A DNA stretch of 64,000 bases, taken from the NCBI GenBank assembly GCA_932294295.1, contig OW028580.1:13953102-14017101 (forward strand). Reading direction: 5' to 3'. The stretch is from Alitta virens. Its lineage: Eukaryota; Annelida; Polychaeta; Phyllodocida; Nereididae. The notes under the pieces are model-generated. The model was not told the DNA's origin and did no database searches. It saw nothing but the letters and a program-made list of their open reading frames with translations. Of the stretch, positions 1-12,337 are shown piece after piece; the stretch's first letter is position 1; every line of letters starts with the position of its first letter. The position numbers were made by a program, and so were the translations under genes.

Positions 1-1013
1 ACACACTCATCTGCATCTTGATGGTCTGACTGCAGTATGAAATGTGCGAGGAGGAAGGCATTGCCTTGCTCTTCAGGCATGTCAGGTGTGGACAAGATGC
101 ATAAGTTGTCAACACATTTTGTCCTGATTCTTGTGGAAGTTCCACAACTGTGCTGTTGTGAGATTAAACCTTTCACAAAGGTCATCCCACACTTTCCTGC
201 AGGCTTTTGCCACTGTGGCCGAGTTGCATTCTAATCTGGCCTGGGTGAAGGCCTCTCTTTTGTCAGATCCAAGGGTTGAGCTCTCATGAATGCCCGTTCT
301 TTCTAGTTCCTAGTTGCCCCAGCATTGTCGACCTCCTGGATCCACCAGTCTGGTGGGTTGTTCTTTTTTAATACAGCTCTCGCACAGTGCCCCAGAAACC
401 TTCCTTCTTACAGCCATGGTGTGGATGCTGTTTTCTTTTATATGGACTGGCCTTGGCAATGAGTATCAGACACTAACACTGCAGAGCAGATGATCCCTCC
501 CTGCCAGAGGCAAGTGTAAGGTATCACAGTATTAGGGTCTCCTGGTCTCTCTGTGAGCCGGGTTGGAGTGCCCGTATTAAGCAGAAAGAGGTCCAAGTCA
601 GTGAGAGCAACATTCCTGTTACAACCCGGCTGGGTGATCCCAGACTGGTGGTGTCTGACGTTGAAGTCACCCATAACAATCACACATGAACCGCTGTGTC
701 AGATCATGCAAAAATTCCCAGTGATTTTCTGTTGGTGACGACTCACAATGAATGTAGATGTTTGGGAGATATAGCGGTTGGTCAAGTCTAGGGTCAATGA
801 CTTTAAATTATTTGACTTGACGTCTAGGACTAACATAGTTACTTGCGCACACGCATCCAATAGTGTGACATTGAAGTTTGCTTTAGCGATGTGCCATGGC
901 AAGGCCATTTTCAATGGAATTATCTGGAAAGATGAAACCTGGAAGATCAAACCTGGGAGCATTATCTTAAGTTTGGTCTCTTGGAAAAACAGGTTATCAT
1001 ACCCTTCACACAT
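1..1013 (-). pseudogene. Degraded LINE fragment: endonuclease domain and linker
   Basis: On the minus strand two open segments (1013-699 and 683-438) share one reading frame and are separated only by an in-frame stop near 697. The first has the QETK motif near its start, the second has the GDFN motif followed by an LLNTGTPTRL-like stretch. These are hallmarks of the apurinic-type endonuclease (EEP fold) of non-LTR retrotransposons, which nicks target DNA to prime reverse transcription. Further downstream (about 250-110) another frame reads as the helical linker usually found between endonuclease and reverse transcriptase, with a WNFHKN stretch. The stop and frame changes show it is dead. The reverse transcriptase would lie beyond the left edge. 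The clade is uncertain (Jockey/CR1-like). Confidence 0.75.
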
Positions 1014-1102
1014 CTTCTCTCAGATATATCTACTGCTCCTAATTCCTCAAATGTTTACATAGTGAATCCTTAGTCTGTTGGTGTGCCTTCTTTCACACAT
1101 TG

Positions 1103-1470
1103 AGGCGCAGTTAGTGTTGTTGGGTTGCTCAACTCCCAAACCTGAGGGTGTGGGTTAGAGCCTCAGCCGCTGCACTTTTTGTTTGTGGCCTTCGGCAAGC
1201 CACTTAGTCCTCGCCACCACTGTTCACCCAGCAGATGAGTGGGTACCTGGCTCGAGAAGATTCGACTGCTCCAAAGAAGGACTGCTGTTTAAGCTACTGT
1301 GCCATGTGCGTGTTCATAGCTGCAGGGGACTGAGACGGAGAGCCAGGGGAGCCCGCCTTACACAACATAATTGAGCTGATGGCTCTTAAATATAAACCCC
1401 CACTGAACGCGCTCAGTGAGGGCGAATATGAGCGGTATATCAAATGAATTAATAAATTATAATAATATCA
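1103..1470 (+). repeat. tRNA-derived SINE-like element
   Basis: The left part resembles a degenerate RNA polymerase III promoter: an A-box-like stretch near 1110 and a B-box-like gggttagagcctcag near 1151. A body follows with the phrase tgttcacccagcagatgagt, which looks like SINE bodies of aquatic invertebrates. The right end has a gcggtatatcaaatg-type terminus and an AATAAATTATAATAAT tail. The 63-codon frame inside it is not considered coding. The family is not identified; the call rests on architecture only. Confidence 0.5.
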
Positions 1471-1613
1471 TGCTTCTGAGGCATCGCTTTCCTGTGTGGC
1501 AGTCTCTCCTCCCAGATGTGTGGCTGGAATAACACACCCATTACACTCACCTTTACACCCCAATTACATCACCATGGTCCAGATAACATGATATCATGAT
1601 ACAATGTCAATTT

Positions 1614-1707
1614 CAGGTCGCCTTAATGCCAAGTTACCCTAATGACCTTTAATTGCTTCATATTGATAGTTCATTAAACATTAGGGCAACCGCATTAGGG
1701 CGACTTG
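1614..1707. repeat. Imperfect inverted repeat (foldback)
   Basis: The left arm 1614-1644 (caggtcgccttaatg...) and right arm 1679-1707 (cattagggcaac...cgacttg) are imperfect reverse complements separated by about 34 bases. Related phrases (gttgccctaa, gtcgccctag) recur at 1860-1910. It may be a small MITE or foldback remnant; no target duplication is obvious. Confidence 0.5.
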
Positions 1708-1923
1708 AAAAAAAAAATTATATGGCTTATATTCTTGTGTGTTGATACTACATCAGTGGTACAAAAGCTGTTGCAAATCTATGTCTGGGGAATATCACTG
1801 GTCCAGGATGATGGACTGACCATGTATGCAGACACCCAGAAATCTGGTTTGAATGGAAAGGTTGCCCTAAGGACACCAAGTCGCCCTAGTGACACCAAGT
1901 CTGCCTAATGACGTTTGTATTGT

Positions 1924-2048
1924 TATATATATATATATATATATAGATCTTTATCAATCAATCAATCAATCCATCTACCTATCTGTCTATCTATCCATCT
2001 ATCCATCTATCTATCTATCTATCTGTCTGTCTGTCTGTCTGTCTATCT
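1924..2048. repeat. Compound microsatellite
   Basis: A TA run (1924-1945) is followed by an atca run (to about 1972) and then by atct/gtct tetranucleotides to 2048. The 81-codon frame across it is a repeat artefact. Confidence 0.9.
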
Positions 2049-2537
2049 GCCTTGGTATTAGACTCAGATTAGGGGCAACAACTGACACCACTTGTACAAT
2101 GTGTTATATATGTTATTCTATCATTGACTATTGAATGCAGGTCAACTTACTTAGACTGAGTAATTCTTCTGGCCATATATCAGCAGCAGTTTAACGTATT
2201 TTCCGTGAGTACGAAATACTATTTCATTCCCACAAAATAAAAAATAAAGAGTGCATGTCTTAACCCAGCCATCGTAGATTTTAACTATTTTATGGTATGT
2301 TTTGATGCAATTTCTCTCTGTACAAAGAGGTTAAATAACTACTATTAAAATTATAATTCTTAAGCTATTTTTTCAAAGGTCAATTTAGTCATCCTAAATC
2401 TGAACACAATAGAGAAGAGGAATTTCCCTTCTACTGACTGTCACCCTTTCTTATGTAATTCCTAACAATAGGGGCTCAGCAAAACAGTACATTTAATTGA
2501 CTATTGTTGACCTAGAAAATGTCCTAGATTTAGATCT
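2049..2537. other. Non-coding DNA, nothing recognised
   Basis: AT-rich sequence without a convincing open frame, tandem repeat or terminal repeat. It leads directly into the 660-bp satellite. Confidence 0.6.
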
Positions 2538-5500
2538 CTAGTTTTGTCTATGCTGAAAGTTAGACACAAAAGTTAATTTTTGTTTTCTACCGGCGCTTTC
2601 TCAACCGGACACTCCAAAAAGCTACTGTTTGCGTTACGGTAAAAAACGTCATTTTTTCAATTATTTTGATTTATCACATCTTCGACGTGCTCGGAAAATT
2701 CCGAAAAATTCTAGAACGTAAACCTTTGCCCTAAGTATCTTTTTGCGCAAAAACGGAAAAATCACGTTTGACCGTTTTCGAGGAATATGCGATAGCGAAG
2801 CTAGCTACCTGGCAGCTACCCTAATCTAAGGCCTAATTACACCCACTTAACGGGTGCACAGGTCAGTTTTACATATTGCAAAAGTTAGATACAAAAGTTA
2901 ATTTTTGTTTTTTACCGGTACTGTCCCAACCGGTCAACCGGTAAATTTACAATGGCAGCTACGGCAAAAGAGGTTGTTTTTGAGTTTATTTTATATTACA
3001 GAGCCGTAACCCTTTGGAAAATTCTGGAAAACTTCTAAAATGTAGACCTATGCCAAATGTATCTTTGTGTCAAAAACAGTAAAGATCCGTGAAACCGTTT
3101 ACAAGAGGGTGGCAGAAAAGAGGCGTGCCAAATTCCAGCTACCTGGCAGCTACCCGAAAGTACTAATTAATTTGACCCCTTTAAGGGTTGCAAAGACTAG
3201 TTTTGTCTATGCTAAAAGTTAGACACAAAAGTTAATTTTTGTTTTGTACCGGCGCTTTCTCAACCGGACACTCCAAAAAGCTACCGTTTGCGTTACGGTA
3301 AAAAACGTTATTTTTTCAATTATTTTGATTTATCACATCTTCGACATGCTCAGAAAATTCCGAAAAAATTCTAGAACGTAAACCTTTGCCGTAAGTAGCT
3401 TTTGGCGCAGAAACGGAAAAATCACGTTTGACCGTTTTCGAGGAATATGCGATAGCGAAGCTAGCTACCTGGCAGCTACCCGAATCTAAGGCGTAATTAC
3501 ACCCACTTAACGGGTGCACAGGTCAGTTTTAAATATTGCAAAAGTTAGATACAAAAGTTAATTTTTGTTTTTTACCGGTACTGTCCCAACCGGTCAACCG
3601 GTAAATTTACAATCGCAGCTACGGCAAAAGAGGTTGTTTTTGAGTTTTTTGATATTTCAGAGCCGTAAACCTTCGGAAATTCTGGAAAAATTCTAATATG
3701 TAGACCTATGCCAAATGTATCTTTGTGTCAAAAACAGTAAAGATCCGTGAAACCGTTTACGAGAGGGTGGCAGAAAAGAGGCGAGCCAAATTCCAGCTAC
3801 CTGGCAGCTACCCGAAAGTACTAATTAATTTGACCCCTTTAAGGGTTGCAAAGACTAGTTTTGTCTATGCTAAAAGTTAGACACAAAAGTTAATTTTTGT
3901 TTTCTACCGGCGCTTTCTCAACCGGACACTCCAAAAAGCTACCGTTTGCGTTATGGTAAAAAACGTTATTTTTTCAATTATTTTGATTTATCACATCTTC
4001 GACATGCTCAGAAAATTCCGAAAAAATTCTAGAACGTAAACCTTTGCCGTAAGTAGCTTTTGGCGCAGAAACGGAAAAATCACGTTTGACCGTTTTCTAG
4101 GAATATGCGATAGCGAAGCTAGCTACCTGGCAGCTACCCGAATCTAAGGCGTAATTACACCCACTTAATGGGTGCACAGGTCAGTTTTAAATATTGCAAA
4201 AGTTAGATACAAAAGTTAATTTTTGTTTTTTACCGGTACTGTCCCAACCGGTCAACCGGTAAATTTACAATGGCAGCTACGGCAAAAGAGGTTGTTTTTG
4301 AGTTTTTTGATATTTCAGAGCCGTAAACCTTCGGAAAATTCTGGAAAAATTCTAATATGTAGAACTATGCCAAATGTATCTTTGTGTCAAAAACAGTAAA
4401 GATCCGTGAAACCGTTTACGAGAGGGTGGCAGAAAAGAGGCGTGCCAAATTCCAGCTACCTGGCAGCTACCCGAAAGTACTAATTAATTTGAACCCTTTA
4501 AGGGTTGCAAAGACTAGTTTTGTCTATGCTAAAAGTTAGACACAAAAGTTAATTTTTGTTTTCTACCGGCGCTTTCTCAACCGGACACTCCAAAAAGCTA
4601 CCGTTTGCGTTATGGTAAAAAACGTTATTTTTTCAATTATTTTGATTTATCACATCTTCGACATGCTCAGAAAATTCCGAAAAAATTCTAGAACGTAATC
4701 CTTTGCCGTAAGTAGCTTTTGGCGCAGAAACGGAAAAATCACGTTTGACCGTTTTCTAGGAATATGCGATAGCGAAGCTAGCTACCTGGCAGCTACCCGA
4801 ATCTAAGGCCTAATTACACCCACTTAACGGGTGCACAGGTCAGTTTTACATATTGCAAAAGTTAGATACAAAAGTTAATTTTTGTTTTTTACCGGTACTG
4901 TCCCAACCGGTCAACCGGTAAATTTACAATCGCAGCTACGGCAAAATAGGTTGTTTTTGAGTTTTTTTGATATTTCAGAGCCGTAACCCTTTTGAAAATT
5001 CTGGAAAAATTCTAAAATGTAGACCTATGCCAAATGTATCTTTGTGTCAAAAACGGTAAGGATCCGTGAAACCGTTTACGAGAGGGTGGCAAAAAAGAGG
5101 CGAGCCAAATTCCAGCTACCTGGCAGCTAACCAAAAGTACTAATGAATTTGACCCCTTTAAGGGTTGCAAAGACTAGTTTTGTCTATGCTGAAAGTTAGA
5201 CACAAAAGTTAATTTTTGTTTTCTACCGGCGCTTTCTCAACCGGACACTCCAAAAAGCTATCGTTTGCGTTACGGTAAAAAACTTCATTTTTTCAATTAT
5301 TTTGATTTATCACATCTTCGACGTGCTCGGAAAATTCCGAAAAAATTCTAGAACGTAAACCTTTGCCCTAAGTATCTTTTTGCGCAAAAACGGAAAAATC
5401 ACGTTTGACCATTTTCGAGGAATATGCGATAGCGAAGCTAGCTACCTGGCAGCTACCCGAATCTAAGGCCTAATTACACCCACTTAACGGGTGCACAGGT

Positions 5501-6300
5501 CAGTTTTACATATTGTAAAAGTTAGATACAAAAGTTAATTTTTGTTTTTTACCGGTACTGTCCCAACCGGTCAACCGGTAAATTTACAATGGCAGCTACG
5601 GCAAAAGAGGTTGGTTTTGAGTTTTTTTGATATTTCAGAGCCGTAACCCTTTGGAAAATTCTGGAAAAATTCTAAAATGTAGACCTATGCCAAATGTATC
5701 TTTGTGTCAAAAACAGTAAAGATCCGTGAAACCGTTTACGAGAGGGTGGCAAAAAAGAGGCGAGCCAAATTCCAGCTACCTGGCAGCTACCCGAAAGTAC
5801 TAATGAATTTGACCCCTTTAAGGGTTGCAAAGACTAGTTTTGTCTATGCTGAAAGTTAGACACAAAAGTTAATTTTTGTTTTCTACCGGCGCTTTCTCAA
5901 CCGGACACGCCAAAAAGCTACCGTTTGCGTTACGGTAAAAAACGTCATTTTTTCAATTATTTTGATTTATCACATCTTCGACGTGCTCGGAAAAATCCGA
6001 AAAAATTCTAGAACGTAAACCTTTGCCGTAAGTATCTTTTGGTGCAAAAACGGAAAAATCACGTTTGACCGTTTTCGAGGAATATGCGATAGCGAAGCTA
6101 GCTACCTGGCAGCTACCCGAATCTAAGGCGTAATTACACCCACTTAACAGGTGCACAGGTCAGTTTTACATATTGCAAAAGTTAGATACAAAAGTTAATT
6201 TTTGTTTTTTACTGGTACTGTCCCAACCGGTCAACCGGTAAATTTACAATCGCAGCTACGGCAAAAGAGGTTGTTTTTGAGTTTTTTTGATATTTCAGAG
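2538..6300. repeat. ~660-bp dimeric satellite, about 5.7 copies
   Basis: The phrase tagttttgtctatgct recurs near 2540, 3197, 3854, 4513, 5173 and 5833, a period of about 657-660 bp. Each period has two related halves of about 330 bp. Half A carries agacacaaaagttaattttt and a ccggcgctttctcaaccgg segment. Half B carries agatacaaaagttaattttt and an accggtactgtcccaaccgg segment. Both halves end with an agctacctggcagctacc motif. Copies differ by scattered substitutions and small indels. The array ends abruptly at about 6300 inside half B. The 67-codon minus-strand frames at two positions are shadows of the repeat. Confidence 0.9.
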
Positions 6301-6360
6301 TATCTTTTGGAGCAAAAACGGAAAAATTACACTCAACTGTTTTTGAGTTATATACATGGA

Positions 6361-6470
6361 AAGTTCGGGTAGCTGCCAGGTAGCTGTCAGGTAGCTGGGT
6401 TCGGGTAGCTAACTTTACACCTTCAGGTAGCTGCCGGGTAGCTGTCAGGTAGCTAGGTTCGGGTAGCCAA
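6361..6470. repeat. Short ggtagct minisatellite, inverted relative to the satellite
   Basis: Repeats of ttcgggtagctgccaggtag type. This is the reverse complement of the agctacctggcagctacc motif that closes each half-unit of the neighbouring satellite, so the array boundary seems to involve an inverted, locally amplified piece of the unit. Confidence 0.7.
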
Positions 6471-7915
6471 CTTCACTGATCTCTGCAGTTTTTGCTTTTT
6501 GGCACAAACTTATTTTCCATTTTTGGACCCCAGTGGCTGATGCCACATTCATTGGGTATTTTATTTGTTAATAATGTGGCTTTAATAATTTTTTTTGTAC
6601 ATGGGTGGCTGGCTAATGTCATGCTTATGTATCAAACTTGGTTTAGCCTTGTAGTGCTGTTTTTGTCAAATATCAATGTGCATTAATGCATTACATATGG
6701 GTATTGCATTGAATTGCATTGAGAACATGGAGAAATGGCTTGTGAGCCACATTGAGAGTATCTCTGGCATGAATTTATATTGAATTAGACAATTAGTGAG
6801 GTGTGGAAGCCAGTGTGATACGTTTATGACAGATTATTTGATTCAAGTTATTCATTTGTTGGCTGTCAAAAGTTCATTGAACTTGATCAATGAATAGAGC
6901 TGTCACTTAGCTACATGAGTTACATGTTTGAATAGGTCTAGGCAAGGTTTGCATGACTAGACTTCTTGATAACAATTAGACTTGATTGTCTATTCAGTTG
7001 AAATTGCTACATTTAGCAATGTCTTGACTGAGCCCGCTAAATGTTGAGCAATCTAAATGTTGAGCAATCTTGCGTCACTTCCAGTCACTGCAAGGGGGCG
7101 GAGCTTATATTTGATTGACATGCTCTTTATTCATGAATCACGTGGGTTGTCTCACGTATGAGAAACGCTTTTTGTCTTGGCCTAGACCTTTGGCCTTGGC
7201 CTATATTCAGAAACTGCTCACTTTTTGCCTTGGCCTTCTCACCTGACTTTCTTTAACCAAAGACGTTCATCTTTAACTCACCTGAAGAGGTTGGAAAAGC
7301 AAAACTTCAACTGGTAATTACTTGGCTTCTATACATGATAGAACAATGCGGTTTTTTTCTAAATAGTTCATTTGTACCTATCTTATCATCTATAATTTAT
7401 TTAAAGCAACACAATGACCTTATTTATTGGGGGAAAATACTGATGACAAATGACTGACTATTTGTCAGCTGTCATGTTCTGTTGTGCTGACTGACAGACA
7501 GACTGACTTAACTGAACTGACTGATTGAACTGATTAGCTGGACTGACAGACTTATTATTAAACAGGCATTTACCTTTTTTTTTTACTGCTATTTTTTACT
7601 TTTTTTTTTCATCCCTGTAAACAGGCTGAATATTGTGATCATATCAATTTAGGTGTATGCACACTTTTGACCCATCAATTATTTGATATTTGAACAAATA
7701 TCCTGCATTTTGTGAAAAGGTTTGAAGGTATCTGATTGAAACAAAATGTTTTCAATTAATGAGGTTTTAATAACTGACAAAAATGGTCTGCATTGTGACA
7801 AATTAAGTGCACTTGAAGTGTATGCAAATTTTTGACAACAACTGTACTGTTTGTGACAAATGCTAAAAGTACTACTACTGCTACTGTAGAGATGCTGGCT
7901 CTCTGGCTGCTGAGG
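6471..7915. other. Unassigned intergenic DNA
   Basis: No gene is recognised. There is a short gactgact-type simple repeat around 7450-7560 and two T-rich runs near 7575-7610. Phrases near 7655 (gtatgcacacttttgacc) and 7818 (gtatgcaaatttttgacaac) resemble Tc1/mariner-type ends, but both lie in the same orientation, so no complete element can be drawn. Confidence 0.5.
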
Positions 7916-9090
7916 GGGCTTGCAGAGATCCGCTATTGTAGTGGCTCTGTCTCTGAGACTGTCTACGCTTTTTATTTGCAGCATGCATTTTAGCATTCCG
8001 TAGCCATGTGCGTCTTCGCTTCATGTTAGCAGCCAACTTTTTCTTCTGCTCCTCTTTCTGATGTGCCCTCAGATCCTTTTTGGCCGTCTTCACAGCTTGC
8101 CGTGCAGCTGTCAGTTGACTGCTTTGATTGCCCAATACATTTGTAGCACGTTCATGCCGGGCATCCTCTATACATATATACATACCTGCAGCAGCAACGT
8201 AACCAATGTAATACGACTAGATACACTATGTACAACTTCTTCAAAACCATGGACGCACCGTAGCTAGCTGGGCCGGGGTCAACAAGGTATGAATAGGTAT
8301 GAATGAATGAACCTGCAATATGAAATTTGTATTATGTCAATTCTTGGGTTTTTTCCATGTTTGGTAGGCATGCTCAGATTTCACATGCGGGGCTTGCAGA
8401 GATCCGCTATTGTAGTGGCTCTGTCTCTGAGACTGTCTACGGTTTTTATTTGCAGCATGCATTTTAGCATTCTGTAGCCATGTGCGTCTTCGCTTCATGT
8501 TAGCAGCCAACTTTTTCTTCTGCTCCTCTTTCTGATGTGCCCTCAGATCCTTTTTGGCCATCTTCACAGCTTGCCGTGCAGCTGTCAGTTGACTGCTTTA
8601 ATTGCCCAATACATTTGTAGCACGTTCATGCCGGGCATCCTCTATACATATATACATACCTGCGGCAGCAACGTAACCAATGTAATACGACTAGATACAC
8701 TATGTACAACTTCTTCAAAACCATGGACGCACCGTAGCTAGCTGGGCCGGGGTCAACAAGGTATGAATAGGTATGAATGAATGAACCTGCAATATGAAAT
8801 TTGTATTATGTCAATTCTTGGGTTTTTTCCATGTTTGGTAGGCATGCTCAGATTTCACATGCTGGGCTTGCAGAGATCCGCTATTGTAGTGGCTCTGTCT
8901 CTGAGACTGTCTACGGTTTTTTTTTGCAGCATGCATTTTAGCATTCCGTAGCCATGTGCGTCTTCGCTTCATGTTAGCAGCCAACTTTTTCTTCTGCTCC
9001 TCTTTCTGATGTGCCCTCAGATCCTTTTTGGCCGTCTTCACAGCTTGCCGTGCAGCTGTCAGTTGACTGCTTTGATTGCCCAATACATTT
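7916..9090. repeat. 474-bp satellite array, block 1 (about 2.5 units)
   Basis: Homology to the unit begins with gggcttgcagagatccgc at 7916 and recurs at 8390, exactly 474 bp later. The last unit is cut at 9090 by the LTR element, which duplicated ATTT (9087-9090). The first unit has diverged flanking sequence at its left edge, so this is one true end of the array. Confidence 0.95.
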
Positions 9091-10398
9091 TGTAAAAGTC
9101 CATGTCATTAATGACTCCAATATAATGACATTTCCAAGTCCAGGCTGCTCATCTCCAAGTAAACAGCATAAAGTCAGAGTGACTTGAATATGCAGACTTT
9201 CAACTGAGTCTCATCTCAGCTTGAAGCAAGTCAAGTTCTCCCAGTTCCAAGGTGGGTAGAGTCCAAAGTGCAGTAAGCACAATATGTTCAGAGTCCAAAG
9301 TGTACAGTAAATAACACAAGAGTAGATTTGCTTCCTCAGCTGGCAAAATGAAAACTGATCTTTTTAATGTGCACAGGGTATATGTATTAAAGTACAATTC
9401 ATGAAGTTTTCCCCCCAGCAGAGCTGAGAGGGAATTATCAACCAATCACAACACAGTAAACTCCACATTCCATGGGGTGATACCTCCCCCAAACAGGGCT
9501 GCTACCAGCATCTTTCTGCCAATTCTGGCAGGGATTAGTGAAGCTAAGACAATGGAGCAAAAGTGGACTCCCTGCAGTGCTCTGCATTGTGCTGAGGCTA
9601 TTTATAGCTCAAGTCACAATGGGCTATTGTACTGAGTGTCAACTTTGGCTTGGTCAGCAGTTTTGGAGGGAAAGTTTTGGAGGGAAAATTAGCAAGCTCC
9701 TCCCACAATTCAGGACTCAACAGTGAGGCATCTTAACAGGGCAATGCACTCACATAACACTGACAATAAATCAATATGAAAGCAAAAGGAATAATACAAT
9801 CTATCAATTGACAATTGGACACAAGCAATCAATCAATTAATGACAATTGATTGACAATACAGTCAATCAATTAATAATATAATCAATGTTAATAATATAA
9901 TCAATGTTAATAACACAATCAATGTTAATAACATAATCAATGTTAATAACATAATCAATGTTCCTTGCAGCAGGCTAACTAAATATAAAGCTAAACATGA
10001 ATAATAAGAAAATACTGACACATGTGAGCAGAGCAGTGACTAGCACATGGAAATGATGGGAACACATAACAACTGCATTTAGGTCACACATGAGCAGAGG
10101 CCTGCATAGGGCAGGTGTAATGAAGAGCAAACAATATATTAAGCAATTGCTAGAGCAACAAAAATGCTCAAGGCAAGTGTAATGCAGAGTGCACACAATC
10201 AATGTACCTAACATAATTCTACTGACATGTATGCACATCCTTTGCCTAGGGCAAGTGTAACGAGGAGTGTACAATAATGCTTGACCTGTGTGTACATCCT
10301 TTGCTTAAGGCAAGTGTAACGAGGAGTGTATAATAATGCACCTGTCATATAATTCTAACTGACATATAATAAGTGGTTGCCAGGGGCTGCACTTTACA
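9091..10398 (-). repeat. 3' LTR (left copy)
   Basis: TG...CA-bounded terminal repeat of 1,308 bp. A run of about five ~17-bp aatcaatgttaataac repeats lies at 9880-9962. The minus-strand frames of 81 and 99 codons in it occur identically in the other LTR and match nothing I know. Confidence 0.9.
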
Positions 10399-10415
10399 TC
10401 ACTCCCCCCCTTATT
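10399..10415 (-). other. Polypurine tract
   Basis: On the minus strand aataagggggggagtga abuts the 3' LTR, the expected position for the plus-strand DNA primer of an LTR retrotransposon. Confidence 0.75.
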
Positions 10416-10964
10416 CTAGCTCATTGATGGCAATCAGCAAGGAGCGTGCTTGGGGATGATCAAGGAGTTATCAGCCTGGCAATATAAACAATTCTGACAT
10501 GCTAAACAGTTCTGACATGCTAGACAATTCTGACATGCTAAGTAACTCTGACATGTCTAAACAATTCTGACATGCTAGATAATTCTGACATGCTAAACAA
10601 TCTCAGTGACATCAATATATGAAGCACAGTGAGTAAAAAGAAAAATGGCTACAACAATGCTACAAGGATAAAACAAATGGTGATAAGCCTGAGGAAACAA
10701 AGGGTATTTCTCATTTTATCTAAGCTAAGTACAGTTCTACATTGTGGGGATCTCATGACTACATGTCGTCCTGACCATGTCTCCCCCTTGAGGTAAGATC
10801 CAAGGAATCCAGTACAGTACATGCATGCGTGCATGACATGCCAGTGTCAATTAACTTGGTTGTAGTCTGGGCTCAGCCCAGCATGCTGTCGCCCTCGTGC
10901 CTTGAGACTAGTTCCCAAATCCTTGCTAGGCTGCCCAAGCGGCAATGCCCAAGGCTAGTCAGTT
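10416..10964. other. LTR element interior, left part, no gene seen
   Basis: Contains an irregular run of ttctgacatgcta-type repeats at about 10490-10600 (roughly 18-bp spacing). The short open frames here have no recognisable domain. Confidence 0.5.
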
Positions 10965-11975
10965 CCAGGAGGCAGTGAATTCCCTTAGACAGTGAATTCC
11001 AGGAGACAGTAAATTCCAGGAGACAGTAAATTCCAGGAGACAGTAAATTCCAGGAGACAGTCAATTTCAGGAGACAGTCAGTTCCAGGAGACTGTAATTC
11101 CAGTAGACAGCAAATTCTAGTAGACAGCTAATTCCAGTAGACAGTAAATTTCAGTAGCCAGTGAATTCTAGTAGACAGTGAATTCCAGTGGTCAGTGAAT
11201 TCCATATAGTGAATTCCATCAGCCAGTGAATTCTAGTAGACAGTGAATTCCAGTGGACAGTGAATTCCGTGTAGTGAATTCCATCAGCCAGTGAATTCTA
11301 GCAGACAGTGAATTCCAGTGGGCAGTGAATTCCGTATAGTGAATTCCATCAGCCAGTGAATTCTAGTAGACAGTGAATTCCGTATAGTGAATTCCATCAG
11401 CCAGTGAATTCCAGTGGACAGTGAATTCCGTGTAGTGAATTCCATCAGCCAGTGAATTCTAGTAGACAGTGAATTCCAGTGGACAGTGAATTCCGTATAG
11501 TGAATTCCATCAGCCAGTGAATTCTAGTAGACAGTGAATTCCGTGTAGTGAATTCCATCAGCCAGTGAATTCCAGTAGACAGTGAATTCCAGTGGACAGT
11601 GAATTCCGCATAGTGAATTCCATCAGCCAGTGAATTCTAGTAGACAGTGAATTCCAGTGGACAGTGAATTCCGTGTAGTAAATTCCATCAGCCAGTGAAT
11701 TCTAGTAGACAGTGAATTCCAGTGGACAGTGAATTCCAGCAAATAGTGAATTTCATCAGCCAGTGAATTCTAGTAGACAGTGAATTCCTTTAGACAGTGA
11801 ATTCCAAGAGTCGGTCAATTCCAGTTGACAGTCAATTCCAGTCGACAGTCAATTCCAGTCGACAGTCAATTCCAGTAGACAGTAAATTTCAGTAGCCAGT
11901 GAATTCTACCATACAGTGAATTCCAGGAGTCAGTCAATTCCAGTCGACAGTCAATTCCAGGAGACAGTGAATTCC
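10965..11975. repeat. GAATTC-rich minisatellite inside the LTR element
   Basis: A basic unit of about 15-16 bp (agacagtgaattccag and variants) is repeated for about 1 kb. From about 11200 to 11760 units are grouped into a longer pattern of roughly 63 bp (catcagccagtgaattctag, then a gacagtgaattccagtgg step, then a short ccgtatagt step). It fills half of the interior where gag-pol would normally lie. Confidence 0.9.
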
Positions 11976-12318
11976 AGATTTTCTTGCCAGAGGCCGGCTG
12001 ATCCTGGTCGTGTGTGCGGTGAGTGGCTGTCCTGTGCAGACGCTTGAAGTCCTTGTTCCTTGGAGGTGCAGCTCTGGTCACTGCAGAGGTCCTGGGGTCA
12101 GGAGGGTCACCAGGAGACTGGTGGTCCATTCTGGAGGCTGCACACCTTTTAGGGTGATTTAGAGCATAAATGCCTCACTAGCTCATCTGAGCCTCAAACA
12201 CATTGTCAATATGTGCTTGGCTGTACTTGCAGTTGCAAGTGTTGACATCACTTAGCAGTGAAGGGCTTGTCTCTCTCTCCTTCCTGTGGCATAAGTGTGT
12301 TGTCTGTCCTGGTCCATG
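11976..12318. other. LTR element leader region
   Basis: Region next to the primer site. A minus-strand frame starts at 12129 and runs into the minisatellite (87 codons, Pro/Arg-rich start). It could be a gag remnant or chance; no zinc knuckle or protease motif is visible. Confidence 0.4.
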
Positions 12319-12336
12319 ATCACGTCGGGGTCACCA
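12319..12336 (-). other. Primer binding site for tRNA-Trp
   Basis: The plus strand reads atcacgtcggggtcacca, identical to the conserved 3' end of animal tRNA-Trp with CCA. The minus (element sense) strand is therefore complementary to that tRNA, one base away from the 5' LTR. Confidence 0.9.
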
Positions 12337-12337
12337 A

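Noticed and set aside
1183..1374. 63-codon frame as a small gene
   Set aside because: It falls inside the SINE-like element and has no independent support.
7640..7850. Tc1/mariner-type MITE
   Set aside because: The two end-like phrases are in the same orientation, and no TA-flanked inverted pair could be drawn.
11866..12129. 87-codon frame in the LTR element as gag
   Set aside because: No zinc knuckle or capsid-like motif, and it runs into the minisatellite. Left as a possible remnant only.
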